A stretch of 64,000 bases of DNA from positions 1 through 64,000 of the forward strand of contig CAMBOI010000005.1 in assembly GCA_945869265.1 (NCBI GenBank), given 5' to 3'. Origin of the DNA: an uncultured Prevotella sp. (lineage in GTDB: Bacteria; Bacteroidota; Bacteroidia; Bacteroidales; Bacteroidaceae). Below are positions 16,269 to 26,147 of the stretch, one piece after another; positions within the stretch are counted from its first letter, which is position 1; each line of letters begins with the position of its first letter. Position numbers and translations under genes: made by a program. Under the pieces are notes generated by a model. It was not told the DNA's origin and searched no databases. It saw nothing but the letters and a program-made list of their open reading frames with translations.

Positions 16269-19200
16269 ATGAGGAAACAATTAATCTCTATCATGCTCTG
16301 TATGGGCGCTGTTGGAGCAGTTTCATTCTGCCCAACTCCGGCATTCGCCGCTGTAGCCCAGAACCAGACTATTAAGGTCAAGGGACAAGTTGTTGATGAA
16401 ACAGGTGAACCATTGGTAGGTGCTACCGTTAAGGTGAAGGACACTGCCACTGGATCTATAACCGATTTCGATGGCAACTTCCAGTTGGACGTTAAATCGA
16501 ATGCCACACTCGTGGTAAGTTACTTAGGCTACAAGAGCCGAGAGATTGCCGTGCGCGGACGCGCAATCCTTGATCCTATCAAACTTGAATCTGACAACAA
16601 CGTGCTTGAGCAGGTGGTTGTTGTGGGTTATGGTACACAGAAGAAAGCCGACCTTACAGGTTCTGTGTCTATCGTAAACGCTGAGGAAATGAAGAAGGTG
16701 TCTAACTCCAACATCTCTACCATGCTGGAAGGTAAGGTTGCTGGTGTGCAGATCACTTCTGACGGACAACCGGGTGCCGACCCGTCGGTACGTATCCGTG
16801 GTATCGGTTCGTTCGGTAGCACCGCTCCTCTTTATGTTATTGATGGTGTGCCTATGGGTACTACTATCCGTGACTTCTCACCAAATGATATCGAGACCAT
16901 CCAGGTGCTCAAGGATGCTGCCGCTGGTGCTATCTACGGTTCGCGTGCTGCCAACGGTGTGATCATTATCACCACTAAGAACGGTAAGAAGGACCAGCCG
17001 CTGAAGGTCAACTACACTGGATATTTCGGTGTTGACCAGATTCCAAGCGATGTTTATGACGTGATGGATGCTGACATGTACAGCAACTACATCGGTCAGG
17101 CTTGTGCCAACTCTGGTACTACTCTCCCCGGTGGATACAGCCTCGACGCTGCCACAGGCAAGTATAAGTTCCAGGACAACACCAACACCGACTGGTTTAA
17201 GGAGGTGTTCAAGACCGGTACCCGTCAGAACCACAACGTAAACTTCAGTGGTGGTAGTGCTAATAGTACATACAACGTGGGACTCGACTATTTCCAGCAG
17301 AAGGGTACACTCGAAGGTGCAGGTCCTAACTATACCCGTTACACTGCACGTGTAAACAATACCATGGACACCAAGTTCGTCAAGTTCCGCACAAGTGTTG
17401 TTTATTCTCACTCCGACCAGGACAATATGGGTCTCTCTAATGCATCTGAGTATGTACAGGGACTCTATGGCGATGTCACCAACGTGCTCCGCGGCACATT
17501 GCTGATGCAGCCTACTATCAAGGCCTACGACCCATCTACATGGGTGCTCGACGACAAGGTGGGTCTTGCCGGCAACTATCGTTATGACGCTTACGGCTAC
17601 GGCGTTTACTACGATACCGTTCACGGAGATATCTCTGCTTCCAACCCTCTGCTCGTCAACAATATGCTTGTGCGTAACACACGCGTTGACCGCTTCGTTG
17701 GTACTGCCTCTGCAGATGTTGACCTCTTTAATATGGTAGGTATCAAGAGCAAGAACCACTCTCTGCACTACAATATCAACCTCTCTTACAGCAAGACACA
17801 TGCCAAGGACTTTACTTGGATTGCTGCATGGGCACAGAGTAACCGTGTATATCTCGACAAGAGCAACGAGAAGCTCACAAAGGGTTCACGCGACTATAGC
17901 GACGCCCTTATTGAGAATACTCTTACTTATGACGGAAAGATTGGTAAGCACAACATCAACCTCGTGGTTGGTCAGACCTACGAGGAGGAATATACCGACG
18001 AACTGACTGGTTGGGCTGTTAACTTCCCGGAGCCTTACTTCCTCCAGTTGCAGAACGGTGCAAGCACTTACTCTTCTTCTTACGAGTACAAGCATGCGCT
18101 GACTTCATTCATCGGCCGTCTCAACTATAACTACGATGAGAAGTATCTTATTTCTGCAGTTATCCGTCGTGACGGTAGCTCACGTCTCTCTAAGAACATT
18201 CGTTGGGGTACATTCCCATCTATATCTGTAGGTTGGCGTTTTGATAAGGAAAAGTTCTTCCCCATCAGCCGTGATGTGGTAAATATGTTCAAGGTGCGTG
18301 GTAGCTATGGTGTGCTCGGTAATGAGAACATCGGTGAATACATGTATCAGACTACAATGAACCGCAACAACATGACATATAGCTTCGGCAACACTCCTAT
18401 TACAGGTTCTGCCGTTTCAACATTCGTTGACAACAACCTCGCATGGGAGAAGAAGAAGACTACTAACGTGGGTATTGACCTCGCCATGTTCCACAACCGC
18501 TTGGAGTTCACCGTTGAGTGGTATAAGAACAAGTCTGAGGACCTCCTCTATGCCGTTCCAGTTCCTGCACAGGCTGGTGTGTCTAACACTTCTGTAACAA
18601 TGAACGCAGCTTCTATGGAGAACAGCGGTTTCGAGTTCTCTGCTACTTATCGTAACAACGACCATGCTCTCAAGTATATGATTAGCGCCAACCTCAGCAC
18701 TCTGAAGAACAAGGTTACTTCACTTGGATTCGGTACTGATTCATATATCTCAGGTGCTTACATTACTGAGGTAGGTCAGGAAATCGGTAAGTTCTACGGA
18801 TGGGTTTATGATGGTATTGCACGTACTCAGGCTGACATCGACAACCGTGTGAATGACAATGGTGACCCTATTTCTCAGCCTGGTGTAAACGTGGGTGACT
18901 GCCTCTACAAGGATATCAACAATGACGGTATTATCGATGCCAACGACCAGACAGTGCTTGGTAGCGGTCTGCCAAAGATCAACTTCGGTCTCAGCGGACG
19001 CTTAGAGTACAAGAACTTCGACCTCAGCATCTCTACATACGGTGCTCTGAACTATCACGTATCGGATGATATCTACAACAGCTTGAACTCTTGCTACGGA
19101 TGGGCTAACAAAGACGTTGCAATGGCTGACGCCAACCGTTGGTCGGAGGATGGAACAACTTATCTCTCAAGTGTTCCACGCACATACGCTGCAAATAATG

Positions 19201-19481
19201 CTACTCTCGCATGGAATGACCTCTTCAGCGAGCGCAAGATTCAGAATGCTGCTTACTGGAAGATTGCCAACGTTGAGCTTGGCTACAACATCCCCGACAA
19301 GATCTTCGGTGGTGTAGTAAATGGTGTGCGCGTATATGTATCTGCACAGAACCTCTACACATTCACTGGTTACAAGGGATACAATGTTGACTATGCCGGC
19401 GGTACATTCACTCCGGGCTACAACTTCTGTTCGTTCCCAAGTGCTCGCAGCTTCATGGCTGGTTTGCACTTCACATTCTAA
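16269..19481 (+). CDS. SusC-like TonB-dependent outer membrane receptor (locus 1)
   Basis: A 1070-aa protein: signal peptide ending near TPAFA, then a carboxypeptidase-D regulatory-like domain (KGQVVDETGEPLVGATVKVK, about 35-115). The TonB box region and plug follow (VVVVGYGTQKKADLTGSVS, VRIRGIGSFG, PLYVIDGVPMG, AIYGSRAANGVIIITTK). A 22-stranded barrel ends in aromatic FMAGLHFTF. It imports oligosaccharides across the outer membrane using TonB energy, closed by the SusD lid encoded 36 bases downstream. It is first in the unit susC-susD-lipoprotein-T9SS protein-GH43, after the AraC-type regulator. Confidence 0.95.
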   Translation: MRKQLISIMLCMGAVGAVSFCPTPAFAAVAQNQTIKVKGQVVDETGEPLVGATVKVKDTATGSITDFDGNFQLDVKSNATLVVSYLGYKSREIAVRGRAILDPIKLESDNNVLEQVVVVGYGTQKKADLTGSVSIVNAEEMKKVSNSNISTMLEGKVAGVQITSDGQPGADPSVRIRGIGSFGSTAPLYVIDGVPMGTTIRDFSPNDIETIQVLKDAAAGAIYGSRAANGVIIITTKNGKKDQPLKVNYTGYFGVDQIPSDVYDVMDADMYSNYIGQACANSGTTLPGGYSLDAATGKYKFQDNTNTDWFKEVFKTGTRQNHNVNFSGGSANSTYNVGLDYFQQKGTLEGAGPNYTRYTARVNNTMDTKFVKFRTSVVYSHSDQDNMGLSNASEYVQGLYGDVTNVLRGTLLMQPTIKAYDPSTWVLDDKVGLAGNYRYDAYGYGVYYDTVHGDISASNPLLVNNMLVRNTRVDRFVGTASADVDLFNMVGIKSKNHSLHYNINLSYSKTHAKDFTWIAAWAQSNRVYLDKSNEKLTKGSRDYSDALIENTLTYDGKIGKHNINLVVGQTYEEEYTDELTGWAVNFPEPYFLQLQNGASTYSSSYEYKHALTSFIGRLNYNYDEKYLISAVIRRDGSSRLSKNIRWGTFPSISVGWRFDKEKFFPISRDVVNMFKVRGSYGVLGNENIGEYMYQTTMNRNNMTYSFGNTPITGSAVSTFVDNNLAWEKKKTTNVGIDLAMFHNRLEFTVEWYKNKSEDLLYAVPVPAQAGVSNTSVTMNAASMENSGFEFSATYRNNDHALKYMISANLSTLKNKVTSLGFGTDSYISGAYITEVGQEIGKFYGWVYDGIARTQADIDNRVNDNGDPISQPGVNVGDCLYKDINNDGIIDANDQTVLGSGLPKINFGLSGRLEYKNFDLSISTYGALNYHVSDDIYNSLNSCYGWANKDVAMADANRWSEDGTTYLSSVPRTYAANNATLAWNDLFSERKIQNAAYWKIANVELGYNIPDKIFGGVVNGVRVYVSAQNLYTFTGYKGYNVDYAGGTFTPGYNFCSFPSARSFMAGLHFTF

Positions 19482-19517
19482 TTTCTCACATTATATATAA
19501 TATAAGGAATCATAGAT

Positions 19518-21266
19518 ATGAAACTATATAAATTATCCTTCGCCTTGTTCCTGGGCGCTTGCACACTCACATCATGTGGCGACAAGTTGGATTTGGTTAA
19601 CCCCAACCAGCAGACAACAGGAACCTTCGGCAACACTGCCGACGACTTGGAGGAAAGCGTTATCGCTGCCTACAACCACATCCGTATGGAGGGTACATAC
19701 GCTCGTGTCGGCTACAACATTGATGTATGCCGCGGAGATGAGGTGTGGAATTCCTCACAGGTATGGTACTTGCCTTTCGACGATCTCAACGAGCCTATCA
19801 CCGACGAGATTGGACAGTGGTCATGGCGTGACTGGTACTACACCATCAACGTATGTAACTTCATCACATCTAAAACTGGTGACGACAATAGCGTGCTCAG
19901 CGATAAACTGAAGCGCATCAAGGGACAGGCACAGTTTATACGTGGTTTGGCTTACTATAACCTCGTAAACTACTACCAGACCCTGCCGCTTATCACAAGC
20001 TATGAGGACTACTCATCTCTTGACAAGCTCTATGGTACTAACAATACCTACGATGAGGTGCTTGATCAGGTGGAGAAGGACTTTTCTGAGGCAATGACTC
20101 TACTCCCTTCACGTGACGAGGGTGGTGAGTGGGCCAAGGGACGTGCCACTTGCGGTGCTGCCGCTGGTTACTATGCCCGTACACTTATGCAGCGTCATAA
20201 GTTCAGTGAGGCTCTCGCTGTGCTCAAGGACATTATCAACAAGAAGTATGGCACTTACAAGTTGATGGCCAACTATGGTGACAACTTCCGTGAAGGTCCC
20301 GCATACGAGAACAACGATGAGAGTCTCTTCGAAATCCAGTATCTCGATTATGGATCTCAGGGTGTTGATGACGAGTGGACTCCGGTGAACACCTCACCTA
20401 ACGCTACTCAGGGTCACGCTATCGAGTCGAACTTCTGCCCTGGTAACTACGGTGGATGGGCTGACCTCTCGGCTTCTCCATGGCTCTACAACCTCTTCAA
20501 GGAAGAGCGCACTAAGGAAGGTAAGCTCGACCCACGTCTCTACTGGACTATCGGTACATGGGAGACCGACTGGGAAGGCTTCGAGAATGGTAATGTATGT
20601 TATACTAAGGAAATGTCTCCTACAGAGCCTGTCGTAACTAATAACATCAATGGTGGTCTGCCTATCGCTAAGTGGACTAATATGCGTACCAATGTAGTAA
20701 GCACAGTCGTTACAGGTCTTCACTGCGGTATCAACCTCCGCATGATGCGCTATTCTGACGTGCTTCTGCGTGCTGCCGAGTGCGAGAATGAGGTGAATGG
20801 ACCTACACAGCAGGCTATCGACTGGATTAACGAGGTGCGCCGTCGCGCCAACCTCAATGACCTTAGCCTCTCTGATTTCTCAGGTAATGCTGACAAGTTG
20901 TTTGAGCAGATTGCCAACGTTGAGCGTCCGAAGGAGTTCGGATGTGAGTATGGACGTGGCAACGACCTCATCCGTTGGGGATTCTTCTACTCTGCCGACC
21001 GTCTGGCACAGCTCAAGGAGCACGGAACATTCCGCAAGACTCTTACCGACCCGAAGACTGCTGTAAGCTACTCTGAGGTGAACGGTGATGACGTGAAGAG
21101 CTCATACGACAGCTGGCTTCCCGGTCATGAGTTCCTGCCTATCTATCAGGGTACTCTCAATGCCAACCCCAATCTTAAGGGTAATTCTGCCAACGACGGT
21201 ACCGACAACTCAGCTGACTTCGCTGCAAGAGGCTGGAAGGTACGTCCTGTAGTTAATTTAAAATAA
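19518..21266 (+). CDS. SusD/RagB-family surface glycan-binding lipoprotein (locus 1)
   Basis: A 582-aa lipoprotein (lipobox TLTSC, Cys20 region). The SusD N-terminal TPR fold is recognisable in KRIKGQAQFIRGLAYYNLVN, YDEVLDQVEKDFSEAMTLLP and WAKGRATCGAAAGYYARTLM. The C-terminal family pattern is MMRYSDVLLRAAECENEVN, AIDWINEVRRRANL and ERPKEFGCEYGRGNDLIRWG. It forms the lid on the SusC barrel and selects the glycan. Ligand identity cannot be read from sequence. Confidence 0.93.
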   Translation: MKLYKLSFALFLGACTLTSCGDKLDLVNPNQQTTGTFGNTADDLEESVIAAYNHIRMEGTYARVGYNIDVCRGDEVWNSSQVWYLPFDDLNEPITDEIGQWSWRDWYYTINVCNFITSKTGDDNSVLSDKLKRIKGQAQFIRGLAYYNLVNYYQTLPLITSYEDYSSLDKLYGTNNTYDEVLDQVEKDFSEAMTLLPSRDEGGEWAKGRATCGAAAGYYARTLMQRHKFSEALAVLKDIINKKYGTYKLMANYGDNFREGPAYENNDESLFEIQYLDYGSQGVDDEWTPVNTSPNATQGHAIESNFCPGNYGGWADLSASPWLYNLFKEERTKEGKLDPRLYWTIGTWETDWEGFENGNVCYTKEMSPTEPVVTNNINGGLPIAKWTNMRTNVVSTVVTGLHCGINLRMMRYSDVLLRAAECENEVNGPTQQAIDWINEVRRRANLNDLSLSDFSGNADKLFEQIANVERPKEFGCEYGRGNDLIRWGFFYSADRLAQLKEHGTFRKTLTDPKTAVSYSEVNGDDVKSSYDSWLPGHEFLPIYQGTLNANPNLKGNSANDGTDNSADFAARGWKVRPVVNLK

Positions 21267-21299
21267 CTCGTTGACTTTCAATTTTAAAAACAAACAATT

Positions 21300-23057
21300 A
21301 TGAAATATCTAAATAAAATATCATCCATCATGTGCTCTGCAACCCTTGGTCTGCTCGTGCTTACAGGATGTGAGGGTGCAGACCTCTATGGAGTAACCTC
21401 GCCCGACTGGATTTCAGAGAAGATTGACTCTATCGAGAATGCCAAGAAAGGTGATGTAGAAGTACTCGAGGGTATGGAAGAGGATGTATATACCGTCGGT
21501 GCCACTGACTTCTCAACTGGTTGGTGGGCACAGTTCTCAAAATACTATGTCATTCCCGATGGAAAGAAGTTCCACCTTCAGTTTAATCTGAACATCAACC
21601 CCAGTGCTACAAACACTTATAAGAACTTCGCCATGATTATCACTAACGATGTGGATCGTGGTGGTGAAGGATATGCTGAATATGGTGCCATACGATATGA
21701 CAACCAGCCCAGCGGTAACTCTGAGTGGGGAGATCATATCGACCGTAGCTGCGTGGAGAGTAATCTCACATTCTCTACCGACACTGATGCTGGTGTGGAG
21801 AAACTCGGAGGTAAGGTTACTTTAACAGTTGACCGTTCAGATCCCAATGCATTCTCAGTGAAGATGGACAACGGCGTTGTCACCAAGACATACAAGCAGA
21901 AGACTCCGCTTGCTAATCTCAATGCCGACCCTGCTAACACAAATATCCGTATCTTCCTCGTGCCCGAGGGTTCATATCTCAACTTCTTGGCTGCCAACGT
22001 TGAGCCGATTGGTGGATATACCTCTGCTCAGGATAAGAACCCATTGTCGATGGTACTCAATAACATACCTGCAAAGGTAGAGGCTGGTACTTCACTCGAG
22101 GATGCCGTTGCTGGTGTTTCTGCTACGGTTACATTCGAAGAGGGTGTTGTAAAGGAGATTCCTGCTGCTGAACTCTATTTCTCTGCTATCAATGATATGG
22201 ATGTTCCTGGCGACAAGCAGCTCATCGTTATCTACAACAAGACATTCAAGGGTGAGAATTCTGCAGTGCCTGTTGTTGCTACCGCTACATTAAAGGTTGT
22301 GCCTGCTGTTGCATCTATTGAAGTCACTGGAATGCCTGTTCAGACTGATTATGTAGTTTATACATCTGAAAAGACCGCATCTCTCGGATTTGCAGTAAAT
22401 ACCACAGGACTTGAGGTTACTGCAACATACGTCAATGGTGACCAGGCTGTGCTTGGAGCCAATGAGATACAGATAGGAAGTATCAAGGCTCAGGAAGGCG
22501 AGCAGAATGTTTACATCTATTCAGAGAATGGTAAGCGTACTTCGCTCAAGGTAAATGTTACTGAAGTGAGAAAAGCTGTAGATGTATGTCCTGATCCGAA
22601 TATAGTCGGTGCAGAGGATAACTCAACAGGATGGTGGGGCGCTCATGCTCAGGACATCAATGTTCCTGCCGGAGAAACACGCGCTTGGTACTTCACCAAC
22701 TATGGTTCAGGTGCTTTCAACTGGAACAACTGGGTGGCAGTACTCCGTGGAGCAGAACTCAACGAGTATGCTGTAGTACGTGCCGACAACTTCGGTTGGG
22801 GAGCTGGCTATGACGGAAATCCTGACCTTGTCACATCTGGTGGACAGCTTGACTGGGCAATATGGAATGCTGCCATCAACGGTGGTAAGGTGGCTGTATA
22901 TGTACAAAACTATGGAAATGGTTTTGCCGACCTCACAGCCGTGATGAAGGGTACAAATGGACAGACCTATCTGCAGTACTACAAGAACATTATCGTAACG
23001 GCTGATGATCTCAACGTTTCATTCACTGTTGACTCATCGCATCTCGTATTCGAATAA
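21300..23057 (+). CDS. surface lipoprotein with two copies of a GWW glycan-binding-like module
   Basis: A 585-aa lipoprotein (lipobox LTGC, Cys near 24) in the SusE/F-like slot after SusD, hence probably a surface glycan-binding protein. Module 1 (about 60-245) has VGATDFSTGWW, a Y-V-IPDGK segment and YAEYGAIRYDN. Module 2 (about 430-585) has VGAEDNSTGWW, FNWNNWVAVL and EYAVVRADNFGW. A third copy is the C-terminus of the GH43 encoded at 23682-26021. Between the modules lie two Ig-like (bacterial Big-type) segments (about 250-425). I do not recognise the module as a named CBM family. Sharing with the enzyme, and the tryptophan-rich motifs, argue for carbohydrate binding. Confidence 0.8.
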   Translation: MKYLNKISSIMCSATLGLLVLTGCEGADLYGVTSPDWISEKIDSIENAKKGDVEVLEGMEEDVYTVGATDFSTGWWAQFSKYYVIPDGKKFHLQFNLNINPSATNTYKNFAMIITNDVDRGGEGYAEYGAIRYDNQPSGNSEWGDHIDRSCVESNLTFSTDTDAGVEKLGGKVTLTVDRSDPNAFSVKMDNGVVTKTYKQKTPLANLNADPANTNIRIFLVPEGSYLNFLAANVEPIGGYTSAQDKNPLSMVLNNIPAKVEAGTSLEDAVAGVSATVTFEEGVVKEIPAAELYFSAINDMDVPGDKQLIVIYNKTFKGENSAVPVVATATLKVVPAVASIEVTGMPVQTDYVVYTSEKTASLGFAVNTTGLEVTATYVNGDQAVLGANEIQIGSIKAQEGEQNVYIYSENGKRTSLKVNVTEVRKAVDVCPDPNIVGAEDNSTGWWGAHAQDINVPAGETRAWYFTNYGSGAFNWNNWVAVLRGAELNEYAVVRADNFGWGAGYDGNPDLVTSGGQLDWAIWNAAINGGKVAVYVQNYGNGFADLTAVMKGTNGQTYLQYYKNIIVTADDLNVSFTVDSSHLVFE

Positions 23058-23079
23058 TATCTAACGAACCTAACTGTTT

Positions 23080-23120
23080 AAGGGTTAGCCCTGCGGGAAT
23101 AATCCCGTAGGGCAACCCTT
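23080..23120. other. strong intercistronic hairpin
   Basis: AAGGGTTAGCCCTGCGGGA pairs with TCCCGTAGGGCAACCCTT across an ATAA loop, one of the strongest stems in the window. It has no T-run after it, so it is more likely an RNA-stability or partial-attenuation element between the lipoprotein gene and the downstream T9SS and GH43 genes than a simple terminator. Confidence 0.7.
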
Positions 23121-23189
23121 CACAAAAAGGTTTCTGTATAATATTCCAAATATATTCTCAACACCTCAACTTATTTAAAGATAGTAATT

Positions 23190-23660
23190 ATGAGAAAAAG
23201 ACTTTTAATACTTGGGATTGCATTTGTCGCAACAATGTCTCAGGCAGCCGATTTAAAATGGGCAATGATTACCCCAAAAGGTCAAACTTTATTAATGGAA
23301 GAAGTGGGATATATCCTCAATAGTGACAATAGCAATGCTGGCAGTTCATTCACCATAGTAATGAATGACAATAGTACTATTGATGATGTAACCAAAGTGA
23401 CATTCGCAAAGGTAGATGCATCAGGAGTTAAAGCGATTGAATATGACTCTCAAGGTGTGTATGCCAAGGTGGTTGAAGGTTCATTGATAATTACTGGATG
23501 CAAAGCAGGAAAAAAGGCTGAAGTCTATTCTGCTAATGGTCAGGTGGTGAGAAGTCTGTCTTTTGACGGTGACCGTTGTGATATTGATGTGAGAAGCCTT
23601 CCTAAGGGAGTATATGTGTTGCGTATAGGTAATACAACAGTAAAATTCTTAAAGAAATAA
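23190..23660 (+). CDS. minimal secreted protein with T9SS type A sorting domain
   Basis: A 156-aa protein: signal peptide (MRKRLLILGIAFVATMSQA), a short middle part with TIDDVTKVTFAKVD, and a C-terminal type A sorting domain (GSLIITGCKAGKKAEVYSANG, then LPKGVYVLRIGNTTVKFLKK). Nearly half the mature protein is the sorting signal, so little cargo remains. PorU and PorV encoded at 1307-6096 would process such a substrate. It lies between the surface lipoprotein and the secreted GH43 in the same direction. Function unknown; it may be a cell-surface adaptor. Confidence 0.7.
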   Translation: MRKRLLILGIAFVATMSQAADLKWAMITPKGQTLLMEEVGYILNSDNSNAGSSFTIVMNDNSTIDDVTKVTFAKVDASGVKAIEYDSQGVYAKVVEGSLIITGCKAGKKAEVYSANGQVVRSLSFDGDRCDIDVRSLPKGVYVLRIGNTTVKFLKK

Positions 23661-23681
23661 TTCGAATGTTCTAAAAACACT

Positions 23682-26021
23682 ATGATTATGACAAAGCGTT
23701 TTTTATCAATATTGTCCTTGGCTTCATTGCTCGCAGTTTCTGCTGAAGCGCAGGTGGTAGCTAAGAAATCTGACGCAACGGGTAAGGTGCTTTCTGGTAA
23801 TATCTATTTCAACCAGAACGGAACCGACGACTCTTGGTCTATGGCTTCTTCTGCCAACAATTCATATAATGCATCCGATGACATATCTAATTATCAAGGG
23901 CTGTACGTAGCACCTAAGGGGTCTGCACTTTATGAATGGGCATCATTTACACCGCCAACATACTCTGACAACTATACATCTATAAGCTCGTGGGATTATC
24001 GCTCGAAGTGGAATCTCGCAAATATTCATGACCCTTCAGTGATGCTTGCCGAGGATGGTTATTACTATATGTATTGCACGGATGCTGGTTATGGCAATCC
24101 GCATGAGGCTGATATCAAGAATGGCAAGCACGGACATTTCCAGTGTCGCCGCTCCAAGGACCTTGTCAACTGGGAGTATATGGGAGGTACTATGTATGGA
24201 GTGCCATCATGGGTGAAGACTAAACTCAACGAGATTCGTACTGCCATGGGACTCAAGGAGACTACAACAGATTTCAACAATGACCTGAACTTCGGTTATT
24301 GGGCTCCTTGTGCTCGTAAGGTGCGCGACGGATTGTATAGAATGTATTATTGCATTGTTTGCCCAGGTTATCTCGATCCCGACAAGACCTCATGGGGAGA
24401 GCGTGCTTTTATTGGATTGATGGAATCAACCGACCCGTCTGACCTCACGAAGTGGGAGGACAAGGGATATGTAGTCACCAATTACTCTGACAAGGAACTA
24501 TCCTCAATTTATGTTAAGCCAGATGCTTGGGAGAGTTGCTATTATAAGTACAATGCCATCGACCCATCCTATATCATCACTCCTAAGGGTGAGCACTGGC
24601 TTATTTACGGTTCATGGCATAGTGGATTTGCAGCAGTGCAGATTGACCCGGCTACCGGTAAGACTATCGCTACACAAGGAAATCCTTGGGGCGCAGAGAA
24701 CGAGGCTGCATATGGAAAGCGAGTATATACACGTTTAAAGAGCAGCCGCTGGCAAGGCTCTGAGGCTCCAGAGGTTATATATCGCAATGGATATTATTAT
24801 CTGTTTATGGCGTATGATGGACTTGATGTTCCATATAATACCCGTGTCGTTCGCTCAAAGAATATTGACGGTCCGTACTATACACGTGCCGGTGTGGATG
24901 TAACAACAAATGGTGGTGATGCTTATCCTATTGTCACTCATCCTTATAAGTTTGGTACAAACCATGGTTGGGTGGGAATCAGCCACTGTGCAGTATTTGA
25001 AGACGGCAACGACAATTGGTATTATGTTTCACAGCAGCGTTATCCTGCAGACTATCCAGGTATCAACGCCAGCAATGCTATTATGATGGGTGGTGTGCGC
25101 TCTATACGTTGGACTGAGGACGGATGGCCTGTCGTTATGCCTGAGCGTTATAGCGCTGTACCACAACCGGAGATTGAGGAGGAAGACCTCTACGGAGAGT
25201 GGGAGAATATTACACTCTCTTATTCTTACGAAAAAATGAAAGAGTCTGAGTCGATGGTGCTTGGACGCAACCATACTGTCACTTCAGGATGGAACAAAGG
25301 AAAGGACTGGAGTTTTAACCCTGAGAACAACGTTCTTACCGTAGGAACTGTCAGTCTCTATCTGCAACGTGAGACGGATTGGGAGGCATCACCTCGCAAG
25401 ACTACTATCGTATATGCTGGTCTTAATGCATCCACCAGTTCATCTACTTACTGGGGCAAAAAGGTAAAAGGTCTTGATGAGGAAGAGACTCCATCGGATG
25501 TGCAGATTGTAGGAGAAAAGGATTTCTCGTCTGTATGGTGGACAACATTCTCTGATGACTATGTCATACCTGCCAATAAGACTCTGAAACTCAAATTCGT
25601 AAATCACTCCTCGAAAGCTGAGAGTTGGAACAACTGGTCAATAGTACTCACATCTGATGCCGATCGTGGTGATACAAATTATCAGGAGTATTTCGTTTTG
25701 CGTGCCGATAACTTTGCATGGTTTAATGGCGACTTTAACAACAATACAGGCTCTAATACTTCGGTGAAATTTAGTTTGGACAGCAATTATAATTGGTTTA
25801 CCTTCCCCGATGATATGGATGGCTCAACTGTAGTTATGACTGTATCTCGTGAGGGTTCTACTATCAACGTTGACGCCGACATCACTACTTCAACAGGTTC
25901 TACTTTCTATGAGACATTGTCTGTTAAGGATTGCGGCGATGGCACCCAGCCTGTGCGTGCATTCCTTGTATGCGACGGCTCATGGTATGAGATGTTCACC
26001 TCGGCATGTTATGTAGAATAA
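23682..26021 (+). CDS. secreted GH43 endo-arabinanase-like enzyme with C-terminal GWW module
   Basis: A 779-aa enzyme with signal peptide (MIMTKRFLSILSLASLLAVSAEA). In its GH43 propeller (about 105-490), Asp in NIHDPSVM, Asp in NAIDPSYI and Glu in GSEAPEVIYR are the expected catalytic triad. The segment GVRSIRWTEDGWPVVMPERY is typical of extracellular endo-1,5-alpha-L-arabinanase-like GH43 proteins. A beta domain follows (about 500-600, LYGEWENITLSYSY). The C-terminal 175 residues repeat the module of the lipoprotein at 21300: VGEKDFSSVWW, WNNWSIVL, EYFVLRADNFAW. No T9SS signal is present. It likely cleaves arabinan or arabinose-decorated polymer; GH67 nearby instead suggests xylan, so the substrate is unsettled. 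Confidence 0.82.
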   Translation: MIMTKRFLSILSLASLLAVSAEAQVVAKKSDATGKVLSGNIYFNQNGTDDSWSMASSANNSYNASDDISNYQGLYVAPKGSALYEWASFTPPTYSDNYTSISSWDYRSKWNLANIHDPSVMLAEDGYYYMYCTDAGYGNPHEADIKNGKHGHFQCRRSKDLVNWEYMGGTMYGVPSWVKTKLNEIRTAMGLKETTTDFNNDLNFGYWAPCARKVRDGLYRMYYCIVCPGYLDPDKTSWGERAFIGLMESTDPSDLTKWEDKGYVVTNYSDKELSSIYVKPDAWESCYYKYNAIDPSYIITPKGEHWLIYGSWHSGFAAVQIDPATGKTIATQGNPWGAENEAAYGKRVYTRLKSSRWQGSEAPEVIYRNGYYYLFMAYDGLDVPYNTRVVRSKNIDGPYYTRAGVDVTTNGGDAYPIVTHPYKFGTNHGWVGISHCAVFEDGNDNWYYVSQQRYPADYPGINASNAIMMGGVRSIRWTEDGWPVVMPERYSAVPQPEIEEEDLYGEWENITLSYSYEKMKESESMVLGRNHTVTSGWNKGKDWSFNPENNVLTVGTVSLYLQRETDWEASPRKTTIVYAGLNASTSSSTYWGKKVKGLDEEETPSDVQIVGEKDFSSVWWTTFSDDYVIPANKTLKLKFVNHSSKAESWNNWSIVLTSDADRGDTNYQEYFVLRADNFAWFNGDFNNNTGSNTSVKFSLDSNYNWFTFPDDMDGSTVVMTVSREGSTINVDADITTSTGSTFYETLSVKDCGDGTQPVRAFLVCDGSWYEMFTSACYVE

Positions 26022-26081
26022 TCGGATTCATAAGATTTAACACATATATTTTCCGTACTAATTACTATCAATAAACAGCGA

Positions 26082-26121
26082 AGGGGCGGTCGCGCAGTGA
26101 TGCGAGGCCGCCCCTATTTTT
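26082..26121 (+). terminator. intrinsic terminator of locus 1
   Basis: AGGGGCGG (26082-26089) pairs with CCGCCCCT (26108-26115), followed by ATTTTTT. It lies 60 bases after the GH43 stop and just before the convergent AAA-ATPase gene. Confidence 0.85.
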
Positions 26122-26147
26122 TATATCATTTTTTTCACAGAATTAAT

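Noticed and set aside
16878..17801. 307-codon antisense ORF within susC of locus 1
   Set aside because: It mirrors the reading frame of a clear SusC gene and has no domain signature or promoter; codon bias of the sense gene creates it. The same holds for long antisense frames at 41100-42053, 31130-31750, 34996-35688, 37133-37825 and 57213-57836.
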